Origin: Enterococcus moraviensis ATCC BAA-383 | GTDB taxonomy: Bacteria; Bacillota; Bacilli; Lactobacillales; Enterococcaceae | Assembly (NCBI RefSeq): GCF_000407445.1 | Contig: NZ_ASWB01000001.1 | Coordinates: forward strand, 124,001-188,000 | Reading direction: 5' to 3' | DNA: 64,000 bases | Part shown: in pieces, positions 17,417 to 26,029 of the stretch | How the letters are laid out: every line of letters starts with the position of its first letter | Numbering within the stretch: the first letter of the stretch is position 1 | Program-made: the position numbers and the translations under genes | Notes under the pieces: model-generated | The model's database searches: none | Told to the model about the DNA's origin: nothing | The model's input: only the letters and a program-made list of their open reading frames with translations

Positions 17417-19219
17417 TTAACCGATCCCTATAACGAAATGGAACAGTTTATCTGAGTATGTTAGTTCATCTAAGTCTGTCTGAATAGTCTCATTAAGCAG
17501 TTTCAATTCATCTGTAACGATACCATCAACACCGTAAAACATCATCCGTGTCATCGTATCCTCATCATTAACTGTCCATGCATAGACTTTTTTCCCATCC
17601 TGATGTGCTGCATTGATAAAATTTCGATTCAAAGTAGTGTATTCCATTGTAAAGAAATCAACCGTTGATACAGGTGGTCCTACGATATTGAAAGGAAGAA
17701 TATACCCTACATAAAAATCCGGTTCTTCTTCTTTCAATTGTGTAGCTGTATCGAACGTTAAGGTATGCAGAATGTGTTTTTCTGATAAAATGATTTCTCG
17801 GTATTGATCAGTAAATCGTTTCACCAAATCAGGACTATCCTGTGGTGTTGTTTTAATCTCAATCAATAATTTTTGATTTAAGGCTTTTGCTTTTTTTAGA
17901 TAGTCATCGAACGAACAAACTTTTGCTTCCATACCGTTTTCTTTAGCCGTTAGTTTGGTTAGTTCCGCTAAAGTTAATTGGTTTGGTCGTTTATTTACAC
18001 CTGTCAGATTTTTTAAGTTGAAGTCATGCATTACGACAAATTGTTTATCTTTTGTTTCTTGAATATCCATTTCTATATAAGTGGGATGTTCCAAACTAGT
18101 TTTCTCAAGAGCCGGTAACGTATTTTGAACGCCATTTGCTGCATCAACACCGCGATGTGATATTGTTAAAGGTTCGGTGACGGAGGGGTTACTTAAATAA
18201 TTCGTATTGTAAGTTCCTACACCAATTCCAAATATAGCGGCGGTAAAAGAAAATAAGCCGATTTTAAATGCAGACCATTCCTTTCTTGACTGCTTAGGTT
18301 GATCGAAAAACCATTGCGGTAACTCAGGTAAAAAGCCTTCGTCATCCATGTAGTCGATCGTAATATAAAAGATACCGACTGTGGAAAAAACAATATTTAA
18401 TAATAAAATAAATTGTAAGAGAGTCATCGCGATAACAGCGCTGACTAAAGCGTAACTTGGGATAGTTGTTTCAATGATTGCTTGAGCGCTCAATATTACT
18501 GTATAACTAATAATAAATAGGACGAGAATACTGCCACCAATTACGACAAATTGACCTAGAATTCTAAAAAAGTGATTTTTAGTTGAGCGCCAGCTTTCTT
18601 TAACTGCTTGACGAAATGGTACGTCTCTTAAAATCATTTCAGGTAAAGCAAATATCAAACGAATCGAAAGATAGAAGAAAATCAAGTATCCTAAAACAAC
18701 TAAGGCAATAATCGTTACTCGGTTAGCGAAAATAAAATCCATGATGAACGCCGGAATCTTTATTTTTGCAAGTAAGTCTGAGTGAAAGCCTAAACCACTA
18801 AGTGGTAAAACTAAGAAAAAATAAAATAAGAAAAACAAAAGTGTACTAAACCGAATCTTTTTAAGTTGAAGAAAAGTTCCTTTAAGTAAGTTTCTCAAAG
18901 ATATGGGTTCTTTTTTCTTTATAAAAAAAATACTTAACAGTAAAAAAGTAAACTCAAAGAAAACAGCGACGACAATTGTTAAAAGTACCATAATCAATGC
19001 AATCAAAACGCCAGGATGTTTTGAAAAGATTATTGGAATCGTATCATACGATAGATAATTTATTTTTCCTTGTTTTAAGATAAAACGGGTTGAGCTAGCC
19101 AAAAGAGGCAATAATACAAACAGCATGAAACCATGCATGAGTAGAACATCTCGGAAATAAGCCGACGTTCCTGCAAAAAAATCAATCATATTTTTAAAAC
19201 TATTTTTTATGTATCTCAT
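17417..19219 (-). CDS. membrane-anchored glycerophosphodiester phosphodiesterase
   Basis: The 600-residue protein has an N-terminal membrane domain of about eight helices (to roughly residue 330; GPDPase_memb type) and a C-terminal GDPD TIM barrel. Catalytic landmarks are 'ISHRGVDAAN', 'YIEMDIQETKDKQFVVMHD' and 'LLIEIKTTP'. The usual PENT tetrapeptide reads VQNT, a Glu-to-Gln change at a non-ligand position. Such enzymes cleave glycerophosphodiesters from lipids or teichoic acids to glycerol 3-phosphate. The barrel is probably extracytoplasmic. A GGGTGG site precedes ATG 19219. It appears monocistronic. Confidence 0.9.
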   Translation of the reverse strand: MRYIKNSFKNMIDFFAGTSAYFRDVLLMHGFMLFVLLPLLASSTRFILKQGKINYLSYDTIPIIFSKHPGVLIALIMVLLTIVVAVFFEFTFLLLSIFFIKKKEPISLRNLLKGTFLQLKKIRFSTLLFFLFYFFLVLPLSGLGFHSDLLAKIKIPAFIMDFIFANRVTIIALVVLGYLIFFYLSIRLIFALPEMILRDVPFRQAVKESWRSTKNHFFRILGQFVVIGGSILVLFIISYTVILSAQAIIETTIPSYALVSAVIAMTLLQFILLLNIVFSTVGIFYITIDYMDDEGFLPELPQWFFDQPKQSRKEWSAFKIGLFSFTAAIFGIGVGTYNTNYLSNPSVTEPLTISHRGVDAANGVQNTLPALEKTSLEHPTYIEMDIQETKDKQFVVMHDFNLKNLTGVNKRPNQLTLAELTKLTAKENGMEAKVCSFDDYLKKAKALNQKLLIEIKTTPQDSPDLVKRFTDQYREIILSEKHILHTLTFDTATQLKEEEPDFYVGYILPFNIVGPPVSTVDFFTMEYTTLNRNFINAAHQDGKKVYAWTVNDEDTMTRMMFYGVDGIVTDELKLLNETIQTDLDELTYSDKLFHFVIGIG

Positions 19220-19240
19220 TATTTATCCACCCTTACGAAA

Positions 19241-19279
19241 CTAAAATAAAAGAGGATAGGATACAAGTGCATCCTATCC
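19241..19279 (-). terminator. Terminator of the TVP38-family gene
   Basis: GGATAGGAT (19254-19262) pairs with ATCCTATCC (19271-19279) across an 8-nt loop. On the minus strand a T-rich stretch follows. Confidence 0.7.
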
Positions 19280-19308
19280 CACTAAATACTATTATATAAT
19301 TTAAATCA

Positions 19309-19908
19309 TTAAAAACCTAATAAACCGTTCAAGAATGTACCACCATATATCAATGCTAAACTATATAAGAAAATTGAAACAGGTTTTGCTAAGATGATGA
19401 TCAATGTAAATTTCTTTAAGGACATTTTAGTTAAACCAGCCATTAAACAAAGGGCATCGTCTGGTGCGATCGGAAGAAAAATCGCTAAAGCGAAAAGGCG
19501 TTCAAAGCGTTTTTCATTGTCTAACCAACCAATATACTTGTTATAAGTTTTGTCACTGACTAAACTTAAAATGAAAGGTTTACCATATTGGCGTCCCAAC
19601 AAGAAAATAATGACTGAACCGATGGCAATACCTACGTAATTATAGATAAAACCTGCAAAAGGGCCAAAGATCAACACACCTGCAGCACAACTGATGCCGC
19701 CTGGGATGATAGGAATGACTACCTGAATTATTTGAATCAACATAAATAAAATTGGGCCTAAGATAACTGAGTCACCGACTAATCCTCTCAAAGCGTCTAC
19801 GTCTTTAAAAACACCTAATCGTATAAAGTAAATTGTCACAGCAATCGTTGCTATTATCCCTACGATCGAAATGCAATTAATAATTTTTCTTGAAAGCGCG
19901 ATGCTCAT
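19309..19908 (-). CDS. TVP38/TMEM64 (VTT domain, DedA-like) membrane protein
   Basis: The ~199-residue protein has five or six hydrophobic segments and the VTT/SNARE-associated signature: 'VIPIIPGGISCAAGVLIFGP' followed by 'IGSVIIFLLGRQYGKPF' and a later 'AIFLPIAPDDALCLMAGLTK'. DedA/TVP38 relatives take part in lipid-carrier flipping and membrane homeostasis. AAGGAG is adjacent to an in-frame ATG at 19917 but well spaced to ATG 19908. No partner gene is obvious. The GDPD gene next to it has its own start region. Confidence 0.88.
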   Translation of the reverse strand: MSIALSRKIINCISIVGIIATIAVTIYFIRLGVFKDVDALRGLVGDSVILGPILFMLIQIIQVVIPIIPGGISCAAGVLIFGPFAGFIYNYVGIAIGSVIIFLLGRQYGKPFILSLVSDKTYNKYIGWLDNEKRFERLFALAIFLPIAPDDALCLMAGLTKMSLKKFTLIIILAKPVSIFLYSLALIYGGTFLNGLLGF

Positions 19909-20092
19909 GTTTATCATCTCCTTAATTGAACTACCTTTAGTATAAAAGGCTTCTTATGATTTTACCATTGTTATTTATGATTTTTGACGAACAAAGTTGT
20001 AAGAAGTAATTTTCTATGATCATTATACTAAGATTGTATAAAAAATGCATCCTACTTTAGCCCTAAAAGATGAAACATCTACGTGTTTCCTA

Positions 20093-20121
20093 TTTACAAG
20101 AAAGAATGAGAGGACTATAAT
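20093..20121 (+). promoter_or_regulatory. mntH promoter
   Basis: TTTACA (20093-20098) and TATAAT (20116-20121) are separated by 17 bp. Confidence 0.75.
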
Positions 20122-20157
20122 TAATTTAAGAGTTATGGTATACCTAAAAATTAAATT
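20121..20157 (+). promoter_or_regulatory. Candidate metalloregulator (MntR/EfaR type) operator in the mntH leader
   Basis: Immediately after the -10 box lies an imperfect dyad: TAATTTAAG at the left, AAATTAAATTA at the right, with a perfect GGTATACC in the middle. Nramp genes of Gram-positive cocci are usually repressed by DtxR-family Mn sensors at AT-rich dyads overlapping the start site. The match to any published consensus was not checked. Confidence 0.35.
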
Positions 20158-20196
20158 ACATAAACCTGATGTTTTATAAATGGAAGAAGGATAATT

Positions 20197-21564
20197 ATGG
20201 AAGAAGATAACAATGAAAAAGAACGGTTATTAGATTACGCAAATGGTCCAAGTTTGGAAGAAATCAACAATACGGTCGATGTGCCCAAAAATGCAAGTTT
20301 TTGGCGGACGTTATTGGCTTATAGTGGACCAGGAGCGTTAGTTGCAGTGGGGTATATGGATCCTGGGAATTGGATCACATCAATTGCCGGTGGTGCAGAA
20401 TATAAATACGCACTTTTAAGCGTCATTTTATTATCAAGTTTAATTGCGATGCTGCTTCAAGGAATGGCTGCTAAATTGGGCATCGTGACAGGTCGTGATT
20501 TGGCTCAAGCAACGAGAGAACATACCAGTAAGAAGACTGGCTTCGTTTTATGGATCATAACTGAGTTGGCCATCATGGCTACCGATATTGCAGAGGTCAT
20601 TGGTGGTGCTGTTGCATTGCAATTATTATTTGGCTTTCCTTTATTGATTGGGGTCTTGATCACGACATTTGATGTTTTATTATTACTACTTTTAACGAAA
20701 TTAGGGTTTAGAAAAATTGAAGCAATCGTAGCTTGTTTGATTGCTGTGATCTTTTTTGTCTTTGCTTATGAGGTTGCACTGGCCGATCCAAATATGGGTG
20801 AGGTGTTACGTGGCTTTATTCCTGATACAAGAATTGCTACAGATAAATCAATGTTGTTTTTGGCATTAGGAATTGTAGGCGCAACAGTAATGCCACATAA
20901 TCTATATTTGCATTCATCAATTGCCCAAGCGAGAAAATTTGACCGTAATGATGATAAAGAAAAAGCGAAAGCGATTCGTTTTACTATTTGGGATTCCAAC
21001 ATTCAATTAACAATTGCGTTTATTGTAAATTGTTTATTACTGATTTTAGGTGGCGCATTATTTTATGGAACAAATAGTGACTTGGGAAAATTTGTTGATT
21101 TGTTTGATGCCTTAAAAAATCCTGATATCGTTGGAAACATTGCTAGTCCAGTTTTGAGTATTTTATTTGCCATTGCCTTACTTGCTTCTGGTCAAAATTC
21201 TACAATTACTGGAACATTATCAGGTCAAATCGTTATGGAAGGGTTCATCCACTTGAAAATGCCTCTTTGGATGCGTCGCGTTGTAACGCGTTTGATTGCC
21301 ATTGTACCTGTTATCGTTTGTGTGATCATTTATGGAGGTAGTGAATCTGCAGTTGAGGATTTATTATTGTATACACAAGTATTCTTGAGTATCGCATTGC
21401 CAGTGTCGATTATTCCCTTGACATTGTATACCAGTGATAAAAAAATCATGGGGAAATTTGCTAATCCTACTTGGGTCAAAGTTTTGGCTTGGGTCATTGC
21501 CATTGTGTTGACTGCCTTGAATTTATTTTTGATATACGGCACATTAACCGGTGTGAATAGCTAA
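20197..21564 (+). CDS. mntH: Nramp-family divalent metal (Mn/Fe) transporter
   Basis: The 455-residue protein has eleven or so membrane helices and the two Nramp metal-site motifs: 'YMDPGNWIT' in TM1 (Asp, Asn) and '[11 protein letters not shown]' in TM6 (the usual 'MPHN'). It imports Mn2+ and possibly Fe2+ with protons. The N-terminal ~35 residues are soluble and acidic. The gene is monocistronic with its own promoter (20093-20121) and terminator. Mn supply fits the Mn-dependent oxidative stress defence typical of enterococci. Confidence 0.95.
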   Translation: MEEDNNEKERLLDYANGPSLEEINNTVDVPKNASFWRTLLAYSGPGALVAVGYMDPGNWITSIAGGAEYKYALLSVILLSSLIAMLLQGMAAKLGIVTGRDLAQATREHTSKKTGFVLWIITELAIMATDIAEVIGGAVALQLLFGFPLLIGVLITTFDVLLLLLLTKLGFRKIEAIVACLIAVIFFVFAYEVALADPNMGEVLRGFIPDTRIATDKSMLFLALGIVGATVMPHNLYLHSSIAQARKFDRNDDKEKAKAIRFTIWDSNIQLTIAFIVNCLLLILGGALFYGTNSDLGKFVDLFDALKNPDIVGNIASPVLSILFAIALLASGQNSTITGTLSGQIVMEGFIHLKMPLWMRRVVTRLIAIVPVIVCVIIYGGSESAVEDLLLYTQVFLSIALPVSIIPLTLYTSDKKIMGKFANPTWVKVLAWVIAIVLTALNLFLIYGTLTGVNS

Positions 21565-21569
21565 GAAAT

Positions 21570-21609
21570 AAAAAGAAAGTGATTCTTCATTGAATTGCTT
21601 TCTTTTTGC
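21570..21609 (+). terminator. mntH terminator
   Basis: AAAAAGAAAGTGATTC pairs with GAATTGCTTTCTTTTT, with two wobble pairs and a 6-nt loop. Confidence 0.75.
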
Positions 21610-21694
21610 GTAATATTATAATAGAAGTTGATAGAATTCAGACTACAGAAATGGTAGAATGAAAAAGACTAAAATATTGAAATGAGGGTTTTAA

Positions 21695-22219
21695 GTGACT
21701 GAATATTTAAATGTTGGGAAAATCGTCAATACCCAAGGCTTAAAAGGCGAAGTACGCGTGATTTCTCAAACCGATTTTCCAGAACTACGTTATAAAAAAG
21801 GAACAATTTTGACATTATTTCAAGAGAAAAAAGAACCGGTTGAATTAACAATCAAATCACATAGAAAACACAAAAACTTCGATATCGTTACATTTGAAGG
21901 ACATTTTTCTATCAATGACGTCGAAAAGTATCGAGATGGTATTTTGAAAGTTTCAAAAGAGAAATTAACGGACTTACCGGAAAATGAGTTTTATTACCAT
22001 CAGATCATTGGGTTAAGCGTCATTGATGAAAACGATCAAGAACTTGGTAAAATCAAAGAGATTCTTTCACCAGGTGCGAATGATGTCTGGGTCGTTCAAA
22101 GACCAAAGAAAAAAGATGTATTGATTCCTTATATCAAATCTGTTGTTCAGTCGATCGATTTAGAAAATGGTGTGGTCCATGTAGAAATTCCAGAAGGTTT
22201 GATTGACGATGAAAATTGA
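21695..22219 (+). CDS. rimM: 16S rRNA processing/ribosome maturation factor RimM
   Basis: The 174-residue protein begins at GTG 21695 after a GAGGG site. It contains the RimM beta-barrel ('[18 protein letters not shown]') and the C-terminal PRC-barrel part ('[20 protein letters not shown]', then '[20 protein letters not shown]'). RimM binds S19 and assists 30S head assembly. Its last 11 nt overlap trmD, as usual. The commonly linked rpsP is not directly upstream: a terminated mntH lies there instead. Confidence 0.96.
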   Translation: MTEYLNVGKIVNTQGLKGEVRVISQTDFPELRYKKGTILTLFQEKKEPVELTIKSHRKHKNFDIVTFEGHFSINDVEKYRDGILKVSKEKLTDLPENEFYYHQIIGLSVIDENDQELGKIKEILSPGANDVWVVQRPKKKDVLIPYIKSVVQSIDLENGVVHVEIPEGLIDDEN

Positions 22220-22946
22220 TGTATTAACGTTGTTCCCAAGAATGTTTGAAGGACCGATGGGAGAATCGATTATTGGAAAAGCTGTAGAGAAGAATCTATT
22301 AGATATCACTGTGTCTAATTTTCGTGATTACTCAGATAATAAGCATCAATCCGTGGATGATTACCCATACGGTGGTGGAGCAGGAATGTTATTGAAAGTT
22401 CAACCAATTTATGAAAACTTACGTAGAATTGAAGAGGCTTCTCCTGACTCCAAAAAACGTGTGATTTTACTTGATCCGGCAGGGAAGCAATTTGATCAAA
22501 AGATGGCGGAAGAATTCTCCGAAGAAGAGCATTTGATTTTTATTTGTGGCCACTACGAAGGATATGATGAACGTATTCGTTCATTTGTTACAGATGAAGT
22601 GTCATTAGGAGATTACGTTTTGACAGGTGGAGAGTTAGGTGCAATGGTGATGATTGATGCAACTGTTCGCCTATTACCAGATGTATTAGGAAATAAACTA
22701 TCTGCCCAAACTGACTCTCATTCAACTGGTTTATTAGAGCATCCTCAATATACTCGTCCAGCTGAATTCAATGGGATGAATGTGCCAGAAGTACTCACGA
22801 ATGGTAACCACAAATTAATCGATGAATGGCAACAAAAAGAGTCATTGCGAAGAACGCTAGAACGTAGACCAGATATGCTTGAAAAGATAGAATTGACGGA
22901 ACAACAAAAAATATGGCTAGAAGAAATACGAAACGAAAAACTATAG
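22209..22946 (+). CDS. trmD: tRNA (guanine37-N1)-methyltransferase
   Basis: The 245-residue SPOUT methyltransferase starts [16 protein letters not shown]. It has the knot region '[15 protein letters not shown]', '[20 protein letters not shown]' and the '[10 protein letters not shown]' segment. It makes m1G37 in tRNAs to prevent frameshifting. A TTG at 22203 is in frame, but ATG 22209 is the conserved start. It overlaps the end of rimM and is followed 25 nt later by an acetyltransferase gene instead of rplS. Confidence 0.97.
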   Translation: MKIDVLTLFPRMFEGPMGESIIGKAVEKNLLDITVSNFRDYSDNKHQSVDDYPYGGGAGMLLKVQPIYENLRRIEEASPDSKKRVILLDPAGKQFDQKMAEEFSEEEHLIFICGHYEGYDERIRSFVTDEVSLGDYVLTGGELGAMVMIDATVRLLPDVLGNKLSAQTDSHSTGLLEHPQYTRPAEFNGMNVPEVLTNGNHKLIDEWQQKESLRRTLERRPDMLEKIELTEQQKIWLEEIRNEKL

Positions 22947-22971
22947 CGTAGTTGTGTAATAAGGAGGTTTT

Positions 22972-23631
22972 ATGATGGTTATAGCAGCAAAAGTCATTGA
23001 TCAATCAAGTTGGGATCGTAAAGAGCATTTTGATTTTTTCTCTGGAGATAGTGGTCTGCCTCTTTATGATATTACAACTCAAATCGATGTGACTCATTTT
23101 TATCAATATATAAAACATAACGATATTTCATTTTATTATGGATTGATAGATGCGACAACGAAAGTCATGAACCAAATTGAAAATTTTCGTTACAAAATTC
23201 GTGGAGAAAATGTGGTGTTGATTGATCATTTGATTCCTAGTTTTACAGACTTAAAAGAAGATAGTGAGTTATTTCAAATTGTGACACTTGATTTTGCGGG
23301 AGATATGAAAGAATTTTCTGATGAAGCAAAAAGAGTCAGCTCAGCACAAAAAGTTTATTTCCCAAAATCAGAATACCCAGCAGATACGATGATTCAATTT
23401 TCTTGCTTGCCGTGGTTTTCTTTTACAAATCTAGGAAATGAATCAAGTTTAGATCGAGATGATTCGATCATTAAAGTAACGTGGGGGAAATTCGAAAAAC
23501 AAGGAGACCGATTAACATTACCTTATTCTATTCAAGTCAACCATCGCCTTATCGATGGAATACATTTAGGGAAGATGATAAACCAATTGCAACTTTATTT
23601 AGATCAACTTGTTAGTGAATCGACTATTTAA
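22972..23631 (+). CDS. chloramphenicol acetyltransferase-fold (CatA-like) protein
   Basis: The 219-residue protein aligns by motif with type A chloramphenicol acetyltransferases across its length. The catalytic HxxxD is kept as H191 and D195 ('VNHRLIDGIHLG'), at the same distance from the C-terminus as in CAT. The first His of the usual HHxxxDG is Asn here. Other family marks are 'FYYGLIDATTKVMNQIENFRYKI' and 'LPWFSFTNL'. It transfers acetyl or a similar acyl group from CoA. Whether it acts on chloramphenicol is unknown, because chromosomal relatives often do not confer resistance. AAGGAGG supports the start. Confidence 0.85.
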   Translation: MMVIAAKVIDQSSWDRKEHFDFFSGDSGLPLYDITTQIDVTHFYQYIKHNDISFYYGLIDATTKVMNQIENFRYKIRGENVVLIDHLIPSFTDLKEDSELFQIVTLDFAGDMKEFSDEAKRVSSAQKVYFPKSEYPADTMIQFSCLPWFSFTNLGNESSLDRDDSIIKVTWGKFEKQGDRLTLPYSIQVNHRLIDGIHLGKMINQLQLYLDQLVSESTI

Positions 23632-23654
23632 AAGTTATCAAGAAAATTCCTTTA

Positions 23655-23738
23655 CAGCTCTGTTTCGCTGTGTTAAACTATTTCAGTGAGTGCAAAGCGC
23701 TCAACTATTACGATATTCCGCTGTGGCTGTAGCCATAA
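23655..23738 (+). ncRNA. L19 leader (ribosomal-protein autoregulatory RNA)
   Basis: Upstream of rplS is a conserved-looking leader with 'GCTCTGTTTCGCTGTG' at the start, an inner hairpin GAGTGC-AAA-GCGCTC, and 'CCGCTGTGGCTGTAGCC' at the end, which can pair back to the beginning. This matches my memory of the Firmicute L19 leader family, in which L19 represses its own translation. Exact ends are approximate. Confidence 0.65.
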
Positions 23739-23765
23739 GAATGTTTGGAATGAGGAGAAAAAAGA

Positions 23766-24113
23766 ATGAATCCATTAATTCAAGAATTAACACAAGAACA
23801 ATTACGTACGGATATCCCTGCGTTTCGTCCTGGAGACACTGTTCGCGTTCATGCGAAAGTAGTCGAAGGAACACGCGAACGTATCCAATTATTTGAAGGA
23901 GTTGTTATCGGACGCCGTGGCGCTGGTATCAGCGAAACTTATACAGTACGTAAAATCTCTAACGGTGTTGGTGTGGAACGTACATTCCCATTACACACTC
24001 CACGTGTTGCTCAAATCGAAGTTGTTCGTTATGGTAAAGTTCGTCGTGCGAAACTTTATTACTTACGTGCATTACATGGTAAAGCAGCTCGTATTAAAGA
24101 AATTCGTCGTTAA
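23766..24113 (+). CDS. rplS: 50S ribosomal protein L19
   Basis: The 115-residue protein contains the L19 signatures '[20 protein letters not shown]', '[20 protein letters not shown]' and 'RRAKLYYLR'. It sits at the 30S-50S interface. It has its own leader and terminator, so it can be expressed apart from rimM-trmD. Codon choice is strongly biased toward favoured codons, as expected for a ribosomal protein. Confidence 0.99.
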   Translation: MNPLIQELTQEQLRTDIPAFRPGDTVRVHAKVVEGTRERIQLFEGVVIGRRGAGISETYTVRKISNGVGVERTFPLHTPRVAQIEVVRYGKVRRAKLYYLRALHGKAARIKEIRR

Positions 24114-24136
24114 AAACTTGTTATTAATTAACAGTG

Positions 24137-24166
24137 AACCCCTTGATTATCAAGGGGTTTTATTTT
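24137..24166 (+). terminator. rplS terminator
   Basis: AACCCCTTG (24137-24145) pairs with CAAGGGGTT (24151-24159), followed by TTTATTTTT. Confidence 0.85.
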
Positions 24167-24302
24167 TGGTTCACCGTTTAAATATAAATGGAAATACAAA
24201 AATCTATACCCTTTTTCTTTATCTTTGTTATAGTTATTTAGAGAGTCTTTGTCGTATGAGTGAAACCTACCCGAATAAAAATAATGAATAGTGGAGAAAA
24301 AA

Positions 24303-25013
24303 ATGATTACAGATGAAATAATAAGTGAATTAAAAGCGTTAGGTACAGAACAAACACGCAAAACGTTTGCAAACCATGGCGCACCAGAAAATTGCTACGG
24401 TGTCAAAATTGGGGACTTAAAAAAGTTCTTGTTAAAAAAGGTAAAGAATCAACAAGAACTTTGTATGCAACTTTTTAAGACAGGAAACACAGATGCACAG
24501 TATCTAGCAGGACTTGGTATTGACCCGCAAAAAATGACGAAAGAGGATATTACATTGTGGTTAAGTCAAAGTAGCTGGACTGCAATTGATGAGACTATTG
24601 TAGCAGGCGTTGCGGCTGAAAGTACATTTGCTTTGGAACTAGCACGTGAGTGGCTTTTATCATCAGATTCAAGCGTACAAAATGTAGGCTGGTTGACCTT
24701 TGGAAAATATCTGTCTTTTCGTTCTGATAATCAAATTCCTCAAGAAGAAGTTAAACAACTATTAAAACGATTGAAAAAAGAGATCCATACAGCTCCAAAT
24801 GAAATTAGATACAGTATGAATCAGTTTATTATTTATACGGGAATCTATTGTTCAAATCTAACCAAGGATGCATTAGAAGCGGGTAAAGACATTGCTGAAG
24901 TTGAAATCACACTCCCTACAAAAGGATGTCGCTTACCAGATCCAATTGCAAAAATTCAAAAAGCTAGCGTAAGTAATCGTATAGGTGTTAAACGCAAACG
25001 AATAATTTGCTGA
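24303..25013 (+). CDS. AlkD-like DNA alkylation repair family protein (HEAT repeats)
   Basis: The ~236-residue all-helical protein resembles the AlkD/AlkC superfamily: 'GAPENCYGVKIGDLKKFL', 'AQYLAGLGIDPQKMTKEDI' and 'SVQNVGWLTFGKYLSF'. True AlkD enzymes are monofunctional glycosylases for N3/N7-alkylated purines. Several relatives lack activity, and this one has a longer, basic C-terminus (GVKRKRIIC). GTGGAG at 24291-24296 is the ribosome site for ATG 24303, although GTG 24291 is also in frame. The gene stands alone. Confidence 0.75.
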   Translation: MITDEIISELKALGTEQTRKTFANHGAPENCYGVKIGDLKKFLLKKVKNQQELCMQLFKTGNTDAQYLAGLGIDPQKMTKEDITLWLSQSSWTAIDETIVAGVAAESTFALELAREWLLSSDSSVQNVGWLTFGKYLSFRSDNQIPQEEVKQLLKRLKKEIHTAPNEIRYSMNQFIIYTGIYCSNLTKDALEAGKDIAEVEITLPTKGCRLPDPIAKIQKASVSNRIGVKRKRIIC

Positions 25014-25033
25014 GTAGGGAATAAAAATCAACT

Positions 25034-25183
25034 TTATGTAAATATGTAATGAGAAATAAGACCAACAACTAGAGAAAAGACAAAATAGGTTAGTGCAATA
25101 TATAAACATAAAATCTCTCTTGTTTTTCTATATTTAAGTAATAAACTGATACCCAATAAAAAAAATAATATAGATAAAATCAT
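25034..25183 (-). CDS. 49-residue small membrane protein
   Basis: On the minus strand ATG 25183 follows AGAGGTGG at 7 nt and opens 49 codons to a TAA at 25036-25034. The product has two hydrophobic helices (MILSILFFLLGISLLL and about residues 27-47, 'YIALTYFVFSLVVGLISHYIF') joined by a basic loop (KYRKTRE). This helical-hairpin layout is typical of small bacterial membrane peptides. No homologue is recognised and no toxin-antitoxin partner was found next to it. Confidence 0.5.
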   Translation of the reverse strand: MILSILFFLLGISLLLKYRKTREILCLYIALTYFVFSLVVGLISHYIFT

Positions 25184-25254
25184 TTTCAACCACCTCTGAA
25201 AAATATTGTAACAGCTTAAAGTGAAAATTGATAAAATTAAGCAATCTGAGACAA

Positions 25255-25345
25255 CATAATAATGGTCGGAGGGAGGGCACTCGGTTAAAAATTAGGTTGG
25301 AAAAGTCCGGTTCAATTTAGAAAGAAACGGAGTGTCCCAACCGTT
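25255..25345. repeat. Structured non-coding element with inverted arms
   Basis: GGGCACTC (25275-25282) faces GAGTGTCCC (25330-25338), and GGTTGG (25295-25300) faces CCAACC (25337-25342). The stretch is richer in G and C than its surroundings, contains no supported gene, and runs into a terminator at 25360. It may be a small dispersed repeat. The evidence is limited to the inverted arms. Confidence 0.3.
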
Positions 25346-25359
25346 TATTCGGATACTAA

Positions 25360-25401
25360 GAGCCTTGAACATAACTAAAATAGTTATGTTCAAGGCTCAA
25401 A
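25360..25401. terminator. Terminator with 17-bp perfect stem, repeat-like
   Basis: GAGCCTTGAACATAACT (25360-25376) pairs perfectly with 25382-25398. The preceding GGATACTAA and the stem closely resemble the terminator at 62471-62519. Confidence 0.75.
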
Positions 25402-25443
25402 AAGCTTAATTTTTTTGGCACACATCAAAGAGGCCTTTTATGT

Positions 25444-25899
25444 TTAATTTCCCTGTGAATCAGTTAGATTTACTTCTCCATTCGGTGTAACTCTGTAAAA
25501 ACCAACGGTACCGGAACCACCTTGTTCACTGAGGCTTTTACTCTGTGCTTTAATCAGATAGTCACCATCGATTTTTCCCCAAGGGATAAGGGTAATATCA
25601 GCATCGTTTTCAAATTGTTGAGTGTCTCTGATTTTTTCAACAGCTTTTTCTTCACTATCGATTGTGCTACTAGATGATTCCTGGGTACTTGTCTCTAGTA
25701 CAACATCAGAAGGAACCGTAGTTTGAATAGCTGAACTGGAAGCCGTTGATTCAACGATAGTCGATTCAGAGGATAGCGTACTATTTACGACCGTACTCGT
25801 ATCAGTTGTAGACTTAGTGTTTTTTGAAGATTCTGTTTTTGGTCCGCAAGCAGTTAGAAAAATAGCTGAAATAAATAGAGCAAAACTAATTTTTTTCAA
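25444..25899 (-). CDS. Ser/Thr-rich lipoprotein of unknown function
   Basis: The likely start is TTG 25899, which has AGGTGG at 6 nt. The longer frame from GTG 25914 overlaps that site. The product is then ~151 residues: a classic lipoprotein signal (MKKISFALFISAIFLTAC), a Ser/Thr-rich disordered linker of about 70 residues, and a small C-terminal domain ('EKAVEKIRDTQQFENDADI', 'LIKAQSKSLSEQGG', 'GFYRVTPNGEVNLTDSQG') reminiscent of PepSY-like surface modules. It is anchored outside the membrane. Function is unknown. Confidence 0.75.
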   Translation of the reverse strand: MKKISFALFISAIFLTACGPKTESSKNTKSTTDTSTVVNSTLSSESTIVESTASSSAIQTTVPSDVVLETSTQESSSSTIDSEEKAVEKIRDTQQFENDADITLIPWGKIDGDYLIKAQSKSLSEQGGSGTVGFYRVTPNGEVNLTDSQGN

Positions 25900-26029
25900 T
25901 GGGATCCACCTCACATATCATTTATCTATTTGAATTATAGCACATAAAAAGTAATAAAAATAAAGCTGTATAGTAGTTTAGTCGAAAACTATGATACAGC
26001 TTATTTTATCAACACAAGGCTTAACTCTG

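Noticed and set aside
23690-23896. Arg-rich open frame overlapping the start of rplS
   Set aside because: It lies in another frame over the L19 leader and the rplS coding sequence, and has no ribosome site.
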